A program made the translations under genes and the position numbers. DNA of 64,000 nucleotides from Thalassobacillus_A hwangdonensis (GTDB lineage: Bacteria > Bacillota > Bacilli > Bacillales > Halobacillaceae): positions 434,001-498,000 of the forward strand of contig NZ_JBHTKL010000001.1 in NCBI RefSeq assembly GCF_042675915.1, given 5' to 3'. Below the pieces are notes generated by a model. It was not told where the DNA came from and did no database searches. It saw only the letters and a list, made by a program, of their open reading frames with translations. Below are positions 52,182-61,461 of the stretch, piece by piece. Positions within the stretch are counted from its first letter, which is position 1. Each line of letters starts with the position of its first letter.

Positions 52182-53524
52182 AAACATTACAACAATTTCC
52201 TTACCGCCGCGTGCTCGTACTAGGGCTTGCTAAAAGCGGTACAGCTGCTGCTGATTTATTACTGGATAGCGGAATTCCGGTCCGTATCAATGATTGGAAG
52301 GCGACAAAGGAAGACCCGGCTGTGCGCTCATTAGAAGAGCGGGGAGCTGAACTTATCCTAGGGAGCCACCCATCGTCTGCACTTGACGGCATCGATCTTG
52401 TCGTCAAAAATCCTGGAATTCCGTATGAAAATCCAATGGTTGAAGCAGCAATGGAAAAAGACATTCCAATCATTACAGAAATTGAATTGGCAGGTATGCT
52501 CCATGAAGGACCGGTGGTAGCCATCACTGGGTCGAATGGAAAAACGACGACGACCACACTGATCGATGCCATGCTTGATGCAAGCGAATGCCGCTCAAGG
52601 ATAGCTGGTAATATCGGAGAAGTTGCTGTAGAAGTGGCAAGAGAGACGACCCACGATGATACACTCGTAGTTGAACTGTCCAGCTTTCAATTGCTTGGGA
52701 TTGAAAGCTTCCGACCGAATATTTCCGTCTTATTGAATATTTTCGAAGCGCATCTGGATTATCATAAGACGCTTGAAAATTATCAGGAAGCGAAAGCAAG
52801 GATATTCATGAATCAGTCAGAAGGCGACTTTCTTGTCTATAATGCGGATGATCCTGTGATTGAACGTTTCATCGGTAATGCAAATGGTACACTGGTTCCT
52901 TTTTCTGTTACTAGAAAGGTGGAAGGGGCATACGTCGAGGGAGGTACTGTTTACTTCAACGATGAACCAATCCTGGAGCGAAGTGAAATCGTACTTGTCG
53001 GCGATCATAACCTGGAGAATATTCTCGCTGCAATCGCTGCTTCCAAATTAGCAGGCGCATCGACGGAAGGGATCCGGAACATACTGACGACATTTACCGG
53101 AGTGCCTCACCGCCTTCAATTCGTTTCGAAATTCAATGATCGATTGTTTTACAATGATTCGAAAGCGACTAATATCCTGGCTACCTCCAAAGCGCTTCGA
53201 GCGTTCGAGCAGCCAGTCATCCTTCTCGCCGGAGGTCTTGACAGAGGGAACGGGTTCGATGAATTGATCCCGTATCTTGATCATGTAAAAGCGCTTGTCG
53301 TCTTTGGTGAAACAGCTGAAAAGATCAAGGATGCCGGTAGGAAAGCAGGTATAGATACGATTGAAAAAGTTGATAATGTAGAACAAGCAGCCCTGATGTC
53401 GTACAAGCTGTCTGAAGCAGGCGATGTCATCTTGCTATCTCCTGCATGTGCGAGCTGGGACCAATATAAGACTTTTGAAGATAGAGGTCATATGTTTGTC
53501 CAAGCTGTGCATAAGCTGAAGTAG
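52178..53524 (+). CDS. murD: UDP-MurNAc-L-alanine:D-glutamate ligase
   Basis: A 448-residue Mur ligase adding D-glutamate. An N-terminal Rossmann-type domain (RVLVLGLAKSGTAAADLLL) precedes the ATP loop ITGSNGKTTTTTL near 111-123, then NDSKATN and LLAGGLDRG, typical of MurD. The start is a TTG at 52178, overlapping the mraY stop, with GAGGTG 8 bases upstream. The stop codon overlaps the first arm of the attenuator-like structure that follows. Confidence 0.96.
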   Translation: MKTLQQFPYRRVLVLGLAKSGTAAADLLLDSGIPVRINDWKATKEDPAVRSLEERGAELILGSHPSSALDGIDLVVKNPGIPYENPMVEAAMEKDIPIITEIELAGMLHEGPVVAITGSNGKTTTTTLIDAMLDASECRSRIAGNIGEVAVEVARETTHDDTLVVELSSFQLLGIESFRPNISVLLNIFEAHLDYHKTLENYQEAKARIFMNQSEGDFLVYNADDPVIERFIGNANGTLVPFSVTRKVEGAYVEGGTVYFNDEPILERSEIVLVGDHNLENILAAIAASKLAGASTEGIRNILTTFTGVPHRLQFVSKFNDRLFYNDSKATNILATSKALRAFEQPVILLAGGLDRGNGFDELIPYLDHVKALVVFGETAEKIKDAGRKAGIDTIEKVDNVEQAALMSYKLSEAGDVILLSPACASWDQYKTFEDRGHMFVQAVHKLK

Positions 53525-53582
53525 GGGCTTGTTCTGTCAAAGGAAGCCCCGTAATCCAACTTGATTGGAGGAGGGGCTTTTT
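53524..53582 (+). promoter_or_regulatory. Attenuator-like alternative hairpins between murD and spoVE
   Basis: Three arms compete. Arm 1 GGGGCTT (53524-53530, starting on the last base of the murD stop) can pair with arm 2 AAGCCCC (53544-53550). Arm 2 can instead pair with arm 3 GGGGCTT (53573-53579), extended inward by TCCAA/TTGGA, giving a terminator with the T run 53578-53582. Arm 3 contains part of the spoVE Shine-Dalgarno GGAGGAGGGG (53567-53576) and ends two bases before its TTG start. Confidence 0.7.
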
Positions 53583-54693
53583 GTTACAGAAAAACAGCAA
53601 ACCCAATATCATGCCTGACCTTACACTCGTGATCGCGATTTTGTCACTTCTGACCATCGGGGTAATCATGGTGTACAGTTCTTCAAGCATTTGGGCAGAA
53701 TACAAATTCAATGATTCCTTCTTTTTTGCAAAGCGCCAACTTCTGTTTGCGGTTGTTGGAGTGATTGCGATGTTCGTGCTGGCACGCCTGCCATATATGA
53801 CATGGCGCCATCACAGCAAGAAGCTTCTTATAGTCTGTTTCATTCTTCTAATTGCAGTTTTGATTCCTGGAATAGGACTGGAGCGGGGTGGAGCACAGAG
53901 CTGGATTGGTGTTGGTGCATTCAGCATTCAGCCCTCAGAATTTATGAAACTTGGTCTGATCGTCTTTCTTGCTAAATTCTTATCGGAAAAACAAAAACAT
54001 ATCCAATCATTCCAAAAAGGGTTTCTTCCTGCTCTGTCACTGGTCATGGTCGCTTTTATGCTGATCATGCTCCAACCAGACTTAGGAACCGGTGTTGTCC
54101 TCGTGGGGACGTGTATGTTGATGATCTTTGTATCCGGCGCAAGATGGGCGCATTTCGTGTCACTTGGCTTGATCGGTCTGGTGGGTTTTGTTGTCCTGAT
54201 CGCTTCTGCGCCTTATCGGATGAAAAGGATTACCGCCTTTCTCAATCCGTGGGAAGACCCATTGGGAAGCGGATTTCAAATCATCCAATCGTTATATGCC
54301 ATCGGCCCAGGTGGGTTGATGGGGATGGGATTAGGACAAAGCCTGCAGAAATTCTATTACCTTCCTGAGCCGCAAAATGATTTCATCTTTGCAATTCTCG
54401 CAGAAGAGCTCGGCTTTATCGGTGGAGCCTTCGTCCTACTCCTTTTCCTCCTTGTACTTTGGAGAGGAATTCGTGTGGCAATTTATGCACCAGACCTTTA
54501 TGGGAGTCTGCTGGCACTTGGAATCGTAGGGATGATTTCCATCCAGGTGATGATCAATATCAGTGTCGTCACAGGCCTGATACCGGTCACAGGGATCACC
54601 TTGCCGTTTTTGAGCTATGGAGGTTCTTCATTGACATTGACACTCTGTTCTGTCGGAATTCTTCTAAGCATAAGCAGGTATGCAAAAATTTAG
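53581..54693 (+). CDS. spoVE: Stage V sporulation protein E (SEDS polymerase)
   Basis: A 370-residue SEDS membrane protein with about ten helices, paralogous to FtsW at 8.6 kb. Blocks MVYSSSSIW, LPEPQNDFIFAI, and LIPVTGITLPFLSYGGSSL are present. In B. subtilis SpoVE is needed for cortex synthesis with SpoVD. The start is a TTG with GGAGG 9 bases upstream; the extension fits the family N-terminus better than an ATG 30 bases on. Position after murD distinguishes it from FtsW. Confidence 0.93.
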   Translation: MLQKNSKPNIMPDLTLVIAILSLLTIGVIMVYSSSSIWAEYKFNDSFFFAKRQLLFAVVGVIAMFVLARLPYMTWRHHSKKLLIVCFILLIAVLIPGIGLERGGAQSWIGVGAFSIQPSEFMKLGLIVFLAKFLSEKQKHIQSFQKGFLPALSLVMVAFMLIMLQPDLGTGVVLVGTCMLMIFVSGARWAHFVSLGLIGLVGFVVLIASAPYRMKRITAFLNPWEDPLGSGFQIIQSLYAIGPGGLMGMGLGQSLQKFYYLPEPQNDFIFAILAEELGFIGGAFVLLLFLLVLWRGIRVAIYAPDLYGSLLALGIVGMISIQVMINISVVTGLIPVTGITLPFLSYGGSSLTLTLCSVGILLSISRYAKI

Positions 54694-55031
54694 AAAAGAA
54701 TGAATGATTTTAATACAGCCACTTATGAGGGTGCGATGCCGTACTATGTAAACATGCATAGCTGCGGCATTTTTTCGTTCTCTACATACCATTTTCAGGA
54801 GTGCCAGCAGTTCGAATGCTATTATGCTTTGATTTACACTTCAAATTGGATATTCCATCAGTTAGGATGGTTGATGCAACAAATGCCTCATGAAACGGTT
54901 TAGATTTTAAGAAGTGTGGTCACAAAATGGGAGATAACGTGATAAACTATAGGTAGAGAAGGTTTATTAACTCATTCACCCGGGTAACACCATACGGGTT
55001 GGTTGATATAGGTTGTAAGGAGGAAGCTTTT
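54694..55031 (+). other. 338-bp gap between spoVE and murB; murG absent
   Basis: This space, occupied by murG in B. subtilis, holds only the spoVE terminator and a probable murB leader. No fragment resembling the MurG glycine-rich N-terminus (GGTGGH) is seen on either strand. A 67-codon reading frame at 54700-54903 crosses the terminator and has no ribosome binding site. A GATAAACTATAGG at about 54939-54951 may belong to a murB promoter. Confidence 0.65.
54735..54775 (+). terminator. Terminator of spoVE
   Basis: Stem ATGCCG/CGGCAT extended by CTATG/CATAG with small bulges, followed by five or more T residues. Confidence 0.85.
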
Positions 55032-55937
55032 GTGGAAAAGATTAAACAACAATTAGAAGAACAGCAGATTGGTAAAGTGAAATTGAATGAACCATTAAAA
55101 AAACATACGACGATCAAGATCGGTGGCCCTGCGGATTTATTCATAGAGCCTGACTCGATAGAAAATCTTAAAAAGACGCTACAGATCGTCAAAGATCATG
55201 GATTGTCGGTACGTATAATTGGGAGAGGTTCCAATCTTCTCATCCCTGATGAAGGAATTCGCGGTGCGGTTGTAAAGCTGGGCCCTGGACTGGACCATCT
55301 TGAAGAAGACGGAAATACGATCCAAGTCGGCGCAGGCTATCCAATGATCAAACTTGCGATGATCATGAGCAGAAAAGGGCTTGGCGGGCTGGAATTTGCA
55401 GGAGGTATCCCCGGAAGTGTCGGTGGTGCGGTTTATATGAATGCTGGCGCGCACGGATCTGATATATCCGAAATACTAGTCAAAGCACACATTCTATTTG
55501 AAGATGGAACGATGGAATGGTTGACCAAAGATGAAATGAAATTCTCATATCGTACTTCTGTGCTTCAAAATGAACGTAAAGGTTATTGTTTAGAGGCGGT
55601 TTTTGAATTGAATCCAGGCAGCAAAGAAGAGATCGTTGCAGAAATTCAGAAATTCAAAGACTACCGCAGAGAAACCCAGCCGTGGTCACATCCTTGTGCG
55701 GGAAGCATCTTCCGTAACCCACTTCCTGAATATGCTGGTAAATTGGTGGAGGAAGTCGGATTGAAGGGCCATAAAATCGGGGACGCGCAAATTTCCGAGC
55801 TTCATGCAAATTTCATCGTGAATACAGCAGACGCTTCTTATGAAGATGTCATGGCATTGATTCAGCATGTGAAAGATACGATTTGGAAAGAAAAGCAAAT
55901 CAAGATCGAAACAGAAGTGGAAATTGTTTCAAATTAA
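55032..55937 (+). CDS. murB: UDP-N-acetylenolpyruvoylglucosamine reductase
   Basis: A 301-residue FAD enzyme that reduces enolpyruvyl-UDP-GlcNAc to UDP-MurNAc. KHTTIKIGGPADLF near 25-38 and the FAD-binding GRGSNLL near 70-76 are present; GGIPGSVGGAVYMNAGAHG near 126-144, and the short loop SIFRNP mark the type II form common in Firmicutes. The start is a GTG with AAGGAGG 8 bases upstream; an in-frame extension of 11 codons lacks a site. Confidence 0.96.
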   Translation: MEKIKQQLEEQQIGKVKLNEPLKKHTTIKIGGPADLFIEPDSIENLKKTLQIVKDHGLSVRIIGRGSNLLIPDEGIRGAVVKLGPGLDHLEEDGNTIQVGAGYPMIKLAMIMSRKGLGGLEFAGGIPGSVGGAVYMNAGAHGSDISEILVKAHILFEDGTMEWLTKDEMKFSYRTSVLQNERKGYCLEAVFELNPGSKEEIVAEIQKFKDYRRETQPWSHPCAGSIFRNPLPEYAGKLVEEVGLKGHKIGDAQISELHANFIVNTADASYEDVMALIQHVKDTIWKEKQIKIETEVEIVSN

Positions 55938-56009
55938 GGTTCAGACGCGCACTCACAGGCGTTTTATTGTGATATAATCGATTATGAAAATAGAAGCAAA
56001 ACAAGGCTT

Positions 56010-56041
56010 GCCCGATTACTTTTTTAATTGGACAAGCCCTT
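56010..56041 (+). other. Hairpin upstream of divIB
   Basis: GGCTTG..CCGATT pairs with AATTGG..CAAGCC across a T-rich loop. There is no T run after it. Could be a leader structure of divIB or a weak murB terminator. Confidence 0.45.
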
Positions 56042-56082
56042 GGCTGATAAATAATTGACTTAAAGGACAAGGGGAAGTCTAA

Positions 56083-56895
56083 ATGATCGAAGAGAAGAAA
56101 AATATAGTCTCTCTGGAGGATCGTATTCCTAAGCTGAAGCAAGCACGAAAACGGAGGGCGAACATCCGGCTGATCTTTTATTTGACGATTTTGTTCTTTC
56201 TCGTTGCAATCGTCGTATATTTGCAATCCCCACTCAGTCATGTGAGAGATGTTTCCATCGTAGGCAATACCCATGTTTCCGATCAGAAGCTCATTGATAT
56301 GAGTCATGTCACCAAGGAAGATAACTTCTGGAAAGTGGATAAAGATGCGGTAGCTGAGCTTGTCAATGTACACCCTGAAATTGCAGCGGCATCTGTGGAT
56401 CGCAAATTGCCAGGCACGATTGAAATCAATGTCGATGAATATGAGCGGGTAGGTTACGTGAAAGTCGATGGTAGCTACTATCCGATTTTAGAAAATGGTG
56501 AACGGCTGGACAGCTATCAGTTGAAGTCACCTTCAGGGGATGCACCATTGTTGATCGATTTCAATAAACCTACATATTTGGAAGGGATGTCAAAAGAGCT
56601 CCAGCAGTTACCGGGCAGCATCGCAAGTATGATATCCGAAATCTATTGGGAACCGACAGACGAAAACCCATATCAGATCAGGCTGTACATGACAGATGGG
56701 TATGAGGTGCTGGGGACGATCAGGAATTTTTCTGAAAAGATCCTTGCCTATCCATCCATCGTCTCTCAGCTGGGACCTGACGATAGAGGCATCATCCACA
56801 TCGATGTAGGTGCATATTTTGAAGCATATCCAGGCACAGAAGCGCCTGAGGATGAGGCAAATGAAGAGGAGAGTACTGATGAAGGTCAGGGGTAA
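56083..56895 (+). CDS. divIB: Cell division protein DivIB/FtsQ
   Basis: A 270-residue bitopic protein: cytoplasmic basic N-terminus (1-28), transmembrane helix at about 29-48, a POTRA domain starting VRDVSIVGNTHVSDQKLI (about 53-125), and a beta domain ending near 245, followed by an acidic tail. It bridges FtsL-DivIC and PbpB at the septum. AAGGGGAA lies about 7 bases before the ATG. Its end overlaps ylxW by 17 bases. Confidence 0.94.
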   Translation: MIEEKKNIVSLEDRIPKLKQARKRRANIRLIFYLTILFFLVAIVVYLQSPLSHVRDVSIVGNTHVSDQKLIDMSHVTKEDNFWKVDKDAVAELVNVHPEIAAASVDRKLPGTIEINVDEYERVGYVKVDGSYYPILENGERLDSYQLKSPSGDAPLLIDFNKPTYLEGMSKELQQLPGSIASMISEIYWEPTDENPYQIRLYMTDGYEVLGTIRNFSEKILAYPSIVSQLGPDDRGIIHIDVGAYFEAYPGTEAPEDEANEEESTDEGQG

Positions 56896-57580
56896 GCATG
56901 TCATATTGGCCCTTGTTCTGCTTGTTGCCGGCTTTTTGATTGCATACAGCTATTCGCAGACGGAATCGGAATCCCGGGTGGTACAACTTCAAGACCGTTC
57001 CTGGGAAAAAGAATTCTATTATAGAAAGCAGCTGCTTGATATCGAGGAGCGGAATAAGCAATTGAGAACGGAACTGGAAGAGCGTCTTGAAGAAATCCAG
57101 ACCTATGAAAGTCAGTTGGCTGAAAGTGAAGATGTCATTGCAGACTATGTTGAACGGAAGAAGGATCTTCAGCTTCTTACCGGAGAAATTCCCGTTAAAG
57201 GTCCTGGGGTGGAAGTGGTGCTGCGTGATGCAGATTACATTCCTGATGAAGAGAATGTAAATAACTATATCGTCCATGAACCACACATCCATAAGGTCAT
57301 CAATGAACTCAAAAGCGCGGGAGCAAAAGCGATAGCTATCAATGGACAAAGGTACTTCAGTAACAGTTATATTGCTTGCATCGGTCCAGTCATCTCTGTG
57401 GATGGTGTGCAGCATCCAGCCCCGTTCGTCGTGACGGCAATCGGGGATCCGGAAGTTCTCCAATCCAGCCTGACATTGAAACACGGCGTCATTGATCAAC
57501 TCGTCAGTGAAAATATTGAGGTTGAGCTGGATACTTCACCTAGCATTGAGATGAATGCAAGATTGAGTGGAGAAGGATGA
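56879..57580 (+). CDS. ylxW: DUF881 protein YlxW
   Basis: A 233-residue protein with an N-terminal helix (about 7-24), a coiled coil (about 40-100), and a DUF881 domain (GPGVEVVLRDAD, VINELKSAGAKAIAINGQR, NSYIACIGPVISVDG). The ATG at 56879 has GAGGAGAG upstream and overlaps the end of divIB. Paralogous to ylxX next door. DUF881 proteins accompany division genes in Firmicutes and Actinobacteria; the function is not known. Confidence 0.9.
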   Translation: MKVRGKHVILALVLLVAGFLIAYSYSQTESESRVVQLQDRSWEKEFYYRKQLLDIEERNKQLRTELEERLEEIQTYESQLAESEDVIADYVERKKDLQLLTGEIPVKGPGVEVVLRDADYIPDEENVNNYIVHEPHIHKVINELKSAGAKAIAINGQRYFSNSYIACIGPVISVDGVQHPAPFVVTAIGDPEVLQSSLTLKHGVIDQLVSENIEVELDTSPSIEMNARLSGEG

Positions 57581-57584
57581 TTGA

Positions 57585-58310
57585 ATGAATACGCAAAGTA
57601 AGTGGATGATTTCCATTGTCTTCGGAATTGCCGGCTTCATGGTTGCGATTCAATTTCAGACAACGACATCCATACCTGAAACGAGAGATACGAGGGATAA
57701 GTGGGAGATAAGAGAAGAATTGCAAAGTCAGCAGAAGAATCAACGGGAATTGCTTGAAAAAATTGCGGAAGCAGACCGGGTACTGCAGGATTATGAAGTG
57801 AAGGCTGAAAAGGAACAAGTGGAGACGCTCAAGAAATCGATTGATAAACTTGAAGATAAAGCCGGACTTACCGAAATGACTGGTAACGGCATCACAATCA
57901 CAATTGAACCGATTTTTCAGGATTTTGGTGAGGCACCGCAGACTTATCCGGAAGTCACCCCCGAATTGCTGAGCCGATTGATCAATGAGTTGAATACTTA
58001 TGGAGCCAAAGGAATTGCAATCGGGAATGAGCGGGTGACCAACCTGACCCCGATACGGAATGTCAATGGGGCCACTTATGTGAATAACCGGCCACTTAAT
58101 GACTTACCTTTGGAAATAACCGTTATCGCAAACAATCCAAAAAAGATGCTCGACTATGTCCAAGTAAGTGAAGCGAGAGATATGTTCGCGATTGACAGTT
58201 TAGGCATGAATGCAGAAATTGCTCGGGAGATCGTACTCCCTAAGTACGAAGATTCACTGAATCTTGAAATACTGGAAGCCAAAAATGCTGAAGAAAGAGA
58301 TGAAATATAA
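57585..58310 (+). CDS. ylxX: DUF881 protein YlxX
   Basis: A 241-residue paralogue of ylxW: transmembrane helix at 7-24, coiled coil about 40-95, and DUF881 domain (GITITIEPIF, LINELNTYGAKGIAIGNERV). The tandem arrangement suggests a heteromeric pair. Four bases after ylxW; its stop overlaps the next ATG by one base (TAATG). Confidence 0.9.
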   Translation: MNTQSKWMISIVFGIAGFMVAIQFQTTTSIPETRDTRDKWEIREELQSQQKNQRELLEKIAEADRVLQDYEVKAEKEQVETLKKSIDKLEDKAGLTEMTGNGITITIEPIFQDFGEAPQTYPEVTPELLSRLINELNTYGAKGIAIGNERVTNLTPIRNVNGATYVNNRPLNDLPLEITVIANNPKKMLDYVQVSEARDMFAIDSLGMNAEIAREIVLPKYEDSLNLEILEAKNAEERDEI

Positions 58311-58678
58311 TGTGGTTGCCGATCGCTTTTCTGATCATAGGGATCTCGCTTGGACTATTGACGGACATTAGAGTACCGGACGAATACGCCAACTATTTAT
58401 CCATCGCTGTCCTCGCTGCATTTGATACGCTGTTAGGTGGGATAAGAGCCCAGATGGAAAAGAAGTTCAATGATTTGGTATTCATCACTGGTTTCTTTTT
58501 CAATGTATTGTTAGCAGCTTTCCTCGCATTTTTAGGTGTGCAGCTTGGAGTGGATCTTTATCTTGCCGCGGTGTTCGCATTCGGGGTGAGATTATTCCAG
58601 AATATTGCAATTATCCGCAGGCATTTGATCGATCAGAAAATGATCACAAGAAAAATGAAAAAAAATACGTCAAATTAA
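58310..58678 (+). CDS. sbp: Small basic membrane protein Sbp (DUF1290)
   Basis: A 122-residue membrane protein with three to four helices, beginning MWLPIAFLIIGISLGLLTDI and ending in a strongly basic tail (KMITRKMKKNTSN). Matches the DUF1290/Sbp family in sequence and place, immediately upstream of ftsA. Co-translated with ylxX. Role in division is suspected only. Confidence 0.92.
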   Translation: MWLPIAFLIIGISLGLLTDIRVPDEYANYLSIAVLAAFDTLLGGIRAQMEKKFNDLVFITGFFFNVLLAAFLAFLGVQLGVDLYLAAVFAFGVRLFQNIAIIRRHLIDQKMITRKMKKNTSN

Positions 58679-58860
58679 GAGGAATATGACTGTTCCCTGT
58701 GGAAGTGAAAACAATACTTGCATTTCAATAACGTAAGATATGAGTGGAAAGTACTACACAATATATCAATCTATTTACGAAATGGGAAATCCATTGTCTT
58801 ATCCACTCTAATCCGATAATATTTGAACTAATATGCCTAATTGCAGGAGGTGCGTCACTT

Positions 58861-60147
58861 TTGAATCAGAATGAGATATTAGTAAGTTTAGATATAGGTA
58901 CGACAAAAATAAAAGTAATCATTGGTGAAGTGCTGAATGACTCCTTGAACATCATCGGGGTTGGTACAGCTAAATCCAATGGCCTGAAAAAAGGGGCCAT
59001 CGTCGATATCGATCAAACTGTACAATCGATCCGGACGGCTGTAGAACAAGCAGAGCGAATGGTAGATATGAAGATAGATCGAGTGGTCGTTGGTGTGAAT
59101 GGGAACCATATTCAACTGCAGCAATGCCATGGAGTGGTTGCAGTTTCAAGTGAAGACAGAGAAATCGGCAATGAAGATATCAAGCGTGTAATCGATGCAG
59201 CTCAAGTGGTCTCCATCCCACCTGAACGGGAAATCATCGATGTCATTCCAGAACAATTCATTGTAGATGGTCAGGATGAGATCACTGATCCAAGAGGAAT
59301 GATTGGCGTAAGACTAGAAATGGAAGGAACCATCATTACATGTTCCAGAACAGTTCTACATAACATCCTCAAATGTGTAGAAAGAGCTCAATTGCAGGTG
59401 TTGGATATCTGCCTTCAGCCACTGGCAGCAGGCACGATTGCATTGTCCAGTGATGAACGTAACTTAGGAGTTGCCCTTATTGATGTAGGTGGGGGAAGCA
59501 CAACAATCTCTGTCTTTGAAGATGGTCACCTGAAAGGTACAAGCATGGTGGCGCTGGGAGGAGACAATCTTACAAAAGATCTGTCGATCGGATTGCGTAC
59601 TTCGACGGAAGAAGCCGAAGAAATCAAATTGGAGCATGGACATGCATTTTTTGATGATGCAAGAGAAGAAGAGCAATTTGATGTTACAATAATCGGTAGT
59701 AATCGCAAGCAGACATTCAATCAATTGCAGTTATCTGATATGATTGAAGCTAGATTGGAAGAAATTTTCTTGTTTGCTGCACAGGAGATTCACCGTATGG
59801 GAGTGAAAGATTTGCCTGGAGGGTTCGTCCTGACTGGCGGCTCGATGAGCATGCCTGGAGTGATGGAACTGGCACAGGATATCTTCCATGCGAATGTAAG
59901 ATTGGCGATACCGGATTATATCGGAGTAAGAGAACCGCAGTTTACTAGCGGAGTAGGTATCTTGCAATTCGCTTATCGTAATGCGAAAATACAAGGAAAA
60001 GAGATTTTCCCGTCTGTTACGATGGAGGACAGGCCGAAACCTAAGAAGCAGAAAAGGGTTTCAAAGCCACAGGAACAAGAAGAGGAAAAGAATGAGGGCA
60101 AAAAAGAGGGTGGATTATCCAATCTGCTCAAGTACTTTTTTGATTGA
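58861..60147 (+). CDS. ftsA: Cell division protein FtsA
   Basis: A 428-residue actin-like ATPase that tethers FtsZ to the membrane. SLDIGTTKIKVIIGE near 8-22 is phosphate-binding loop 1, VALIDVGGGSTTISVFEDG near 202-220 is loop 2, GGFVLTGGSMSMPG near 320-333 the adenosine motif, and the C-terminal SNLLKYFFD is the membrane-targeting amphipathic helix. A Lys/Glu-rich linker precedes it. The start is a TTG with AGGAGG 10 bases upstream; a 39-codon upstream extension is not in the family. Confidence 0.97.
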   Translation: MNQNEILVSLDIGTTKIKVIIGEVLNDSLNIIGVGTAKSNGLKKGAIVDIDQTVQSIRTAVEQAERMVDMKIDRVVVGVNGNHIQLQQCHGVVAVSSEDREIGNEDIKRVIDAAQVVSIPPEREIIDVIPEQFIVDGQDEITDPRGMIGVRLEMEGTIITCSRTVLHNILKCVERAQLQVLDICLQPLAAGTIALSSDERNLGVALIDVGGGSTTISVFEDGHLKGTSMVALGGDNLTKDLSIGLRTSTEEAEEIKLEHGHAFFDDAREEEQFDVTIIGSNRKQTFNQLQLSDMIEARLEEIFLFAAQEIHRMGVKDLPGGFVLTGGSMSMPGVMELAQDIFHANVRLAIPDYIGVREPQFTSGVGILQFAYRNAKIQGKEIFPSVTMEDRPKPKKQKRVSKPQEQEEEKNEGKKEGGLSNLLKYFFD

Positions 60148-60221
60148 ACAGCGTTCCCTTCATGAGCAACGAACGGAAATTAGCATAAATCTTGTAATCT
60201 TTTGAATTGGAGGAACGGAAG

Positions 60222-61379
60222 ATGTTAGATTTCGATACGAACATGGATCAACTGGCAACGATAAAAGTCATCGGGGTAGGCGGTGGCGGAAGCAACGCCG
60301 TAAACCGAATGATTGAACACGGAGTGCAGGGTGTTGAGTTCATTGCTGTCAACACGGATGCGCAGGCATTGAACCTTTCCAAAGCGGAAACGAAGATGCA
60401 AATCGGAGGCAAGCTTACACGTGGTCTTGGAGCAGGTGCAAATCCTGAAGTAGGCCGTAAAGCAGCCGAAGAAAGTAAGGAACAATTGGAAGAAGTACTG
60501 CAGGGTGCGGATATGGTATTCGTAACTGCTGGTATGGGTGGTGGAACTGGTACAGGAGCTGCCCCTGTAATCGCTCAGGTTGCTAAAGAACTTGGCGCAT
60601 TGACAGTAGGTGTCGTAACACGTCCATTCACATTTGAAGGTAGAAAACGTTCTGTGCAGGCTGCAGGTGGAACAGATGCACTGAAGAGCAATGTAGATAC
60701 ATTGATTGTCATCCCGAATGATCGTCTATTGGAGATCGTCGACAAGAACACGCCTATGCTGGAAGCGTTCCGCGAAGCGGATAACGTCCTTCGTCAAGGT
60801 GTCCAAGGTATCTCGGACTTGATTGCAACACCTGGACTGATCAACGTTGACTTTGCTGACGTCAAAACGATCATGATGGACAAAGGTTCCGCATTGATGG
60901 GAATCGGTATTGCTACTGGAGAAAGCAGAGCAGTAGAAGCAGCAAAGAAAGCAATTTCCTCACCATTGCTGGAAGCATCCATCGATGGTGCACATGGTGT
61001 GCTTATGAATATCACGGGCGGAGCCAACCTGAGCCTTTATGAGGTACAGGAAGCTGCTGACATCGTGACTTCTGCGGCAGACCAAGAAGTGAACGTCATC
61101 TTCGGTTCTGTAATCAATGAGAACCTGAAGGACGAGATTGTCGTAACTGTAATTGCAACTGGTTTCGATGAAGCACAGTTGAACCAGGCTAAGCCGAAGC
61201 AGCAGCGCCCTCAGATGGGACAAATGGGAGGCAGCCAGCTAGGTGGAGGCATCCAGCCTACGGAAAGAAAACGCGAAGAACCACAGCGTAACGAAATGCC
61301 AAGCCATCAAAAAGGCAACCAGGAAGAAGATACACTCGATATCCCAACATTCCTGAGAAACCGCAACAGAAGAAGATAA
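60222..61379 (+). CDS. ftsZ: Cell division GTPase FtsZ
   Basis: A 385-residue tubulin homologue that forms the Z ring. The GTP-binding signature GGGTGTG is at 106-112, the T7 loop region NVDFADVKTIM near 205-215, and the C-terminal peptide DIPTFLRNRNRRR binds FtsA, SepF and ZapA. A linker rich in Gln, Gly and Pro (about 318-370) separates them. The ATG at 60222 has GGAGG 8 bases upstream. A terminator ends the cluster. Confidence 0.98.
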   Translation: MLDFDTNMDQLATIKVIGVGGGGSNAVNRMIEHGVQGVEFIAVNTDAQALNLSKAETKMQIGGKLTRGLGAGANPEVGRKAAEESKEQLEEVLQGADMVFVTAGMGGGTGTGAAPVIAQVAKELGALTVGVVTRPFTFEGRKRSVQAAGGTDALKSNVDTLIVIPNDRLLEIVDKNTPMLEAFREADNVLRQGVQGISDLIATPGLINVDFADVKTIMMDKGSALMGIGIATGESRAVEAAKKAISSPLLEASIDGAHGVLMNITGGANLSLYEVQEAADIVTSAADQEVNVIFGSVINENLKDEIVVTVIATGFDEAQLNQAKPKQQRPQMGQMGGSQLGGGIQPTERKREEPQRNEMPSHQKGNQEEDTLDIPTFLRNRNRRR

Positions 61380-61390
61380 TATCTGATTAT

Positions 61391-61430
61391 ACAAAAACCT
61401 TATGGGCAATAAGCTCATAAGGTTTTTTTG
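61391..61430 (+). terminator. Terminator of ftsAZ
   Basis: Stem AAAAACCTTATG/CATAAGGTTTTT with an inner extension and seven T residues. Confidence 0.92.
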
Positions 61431-61461
61431 TTTATTATTGGGCGTTATATAAGAGAGTGGA

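Noticed and set aside
54700..54903. 67-codon frame after spoVE
   Set aside because: It crosses the spoVE terminator stem and has no Shine-Dalgarno sequence; also not a murG remnant.
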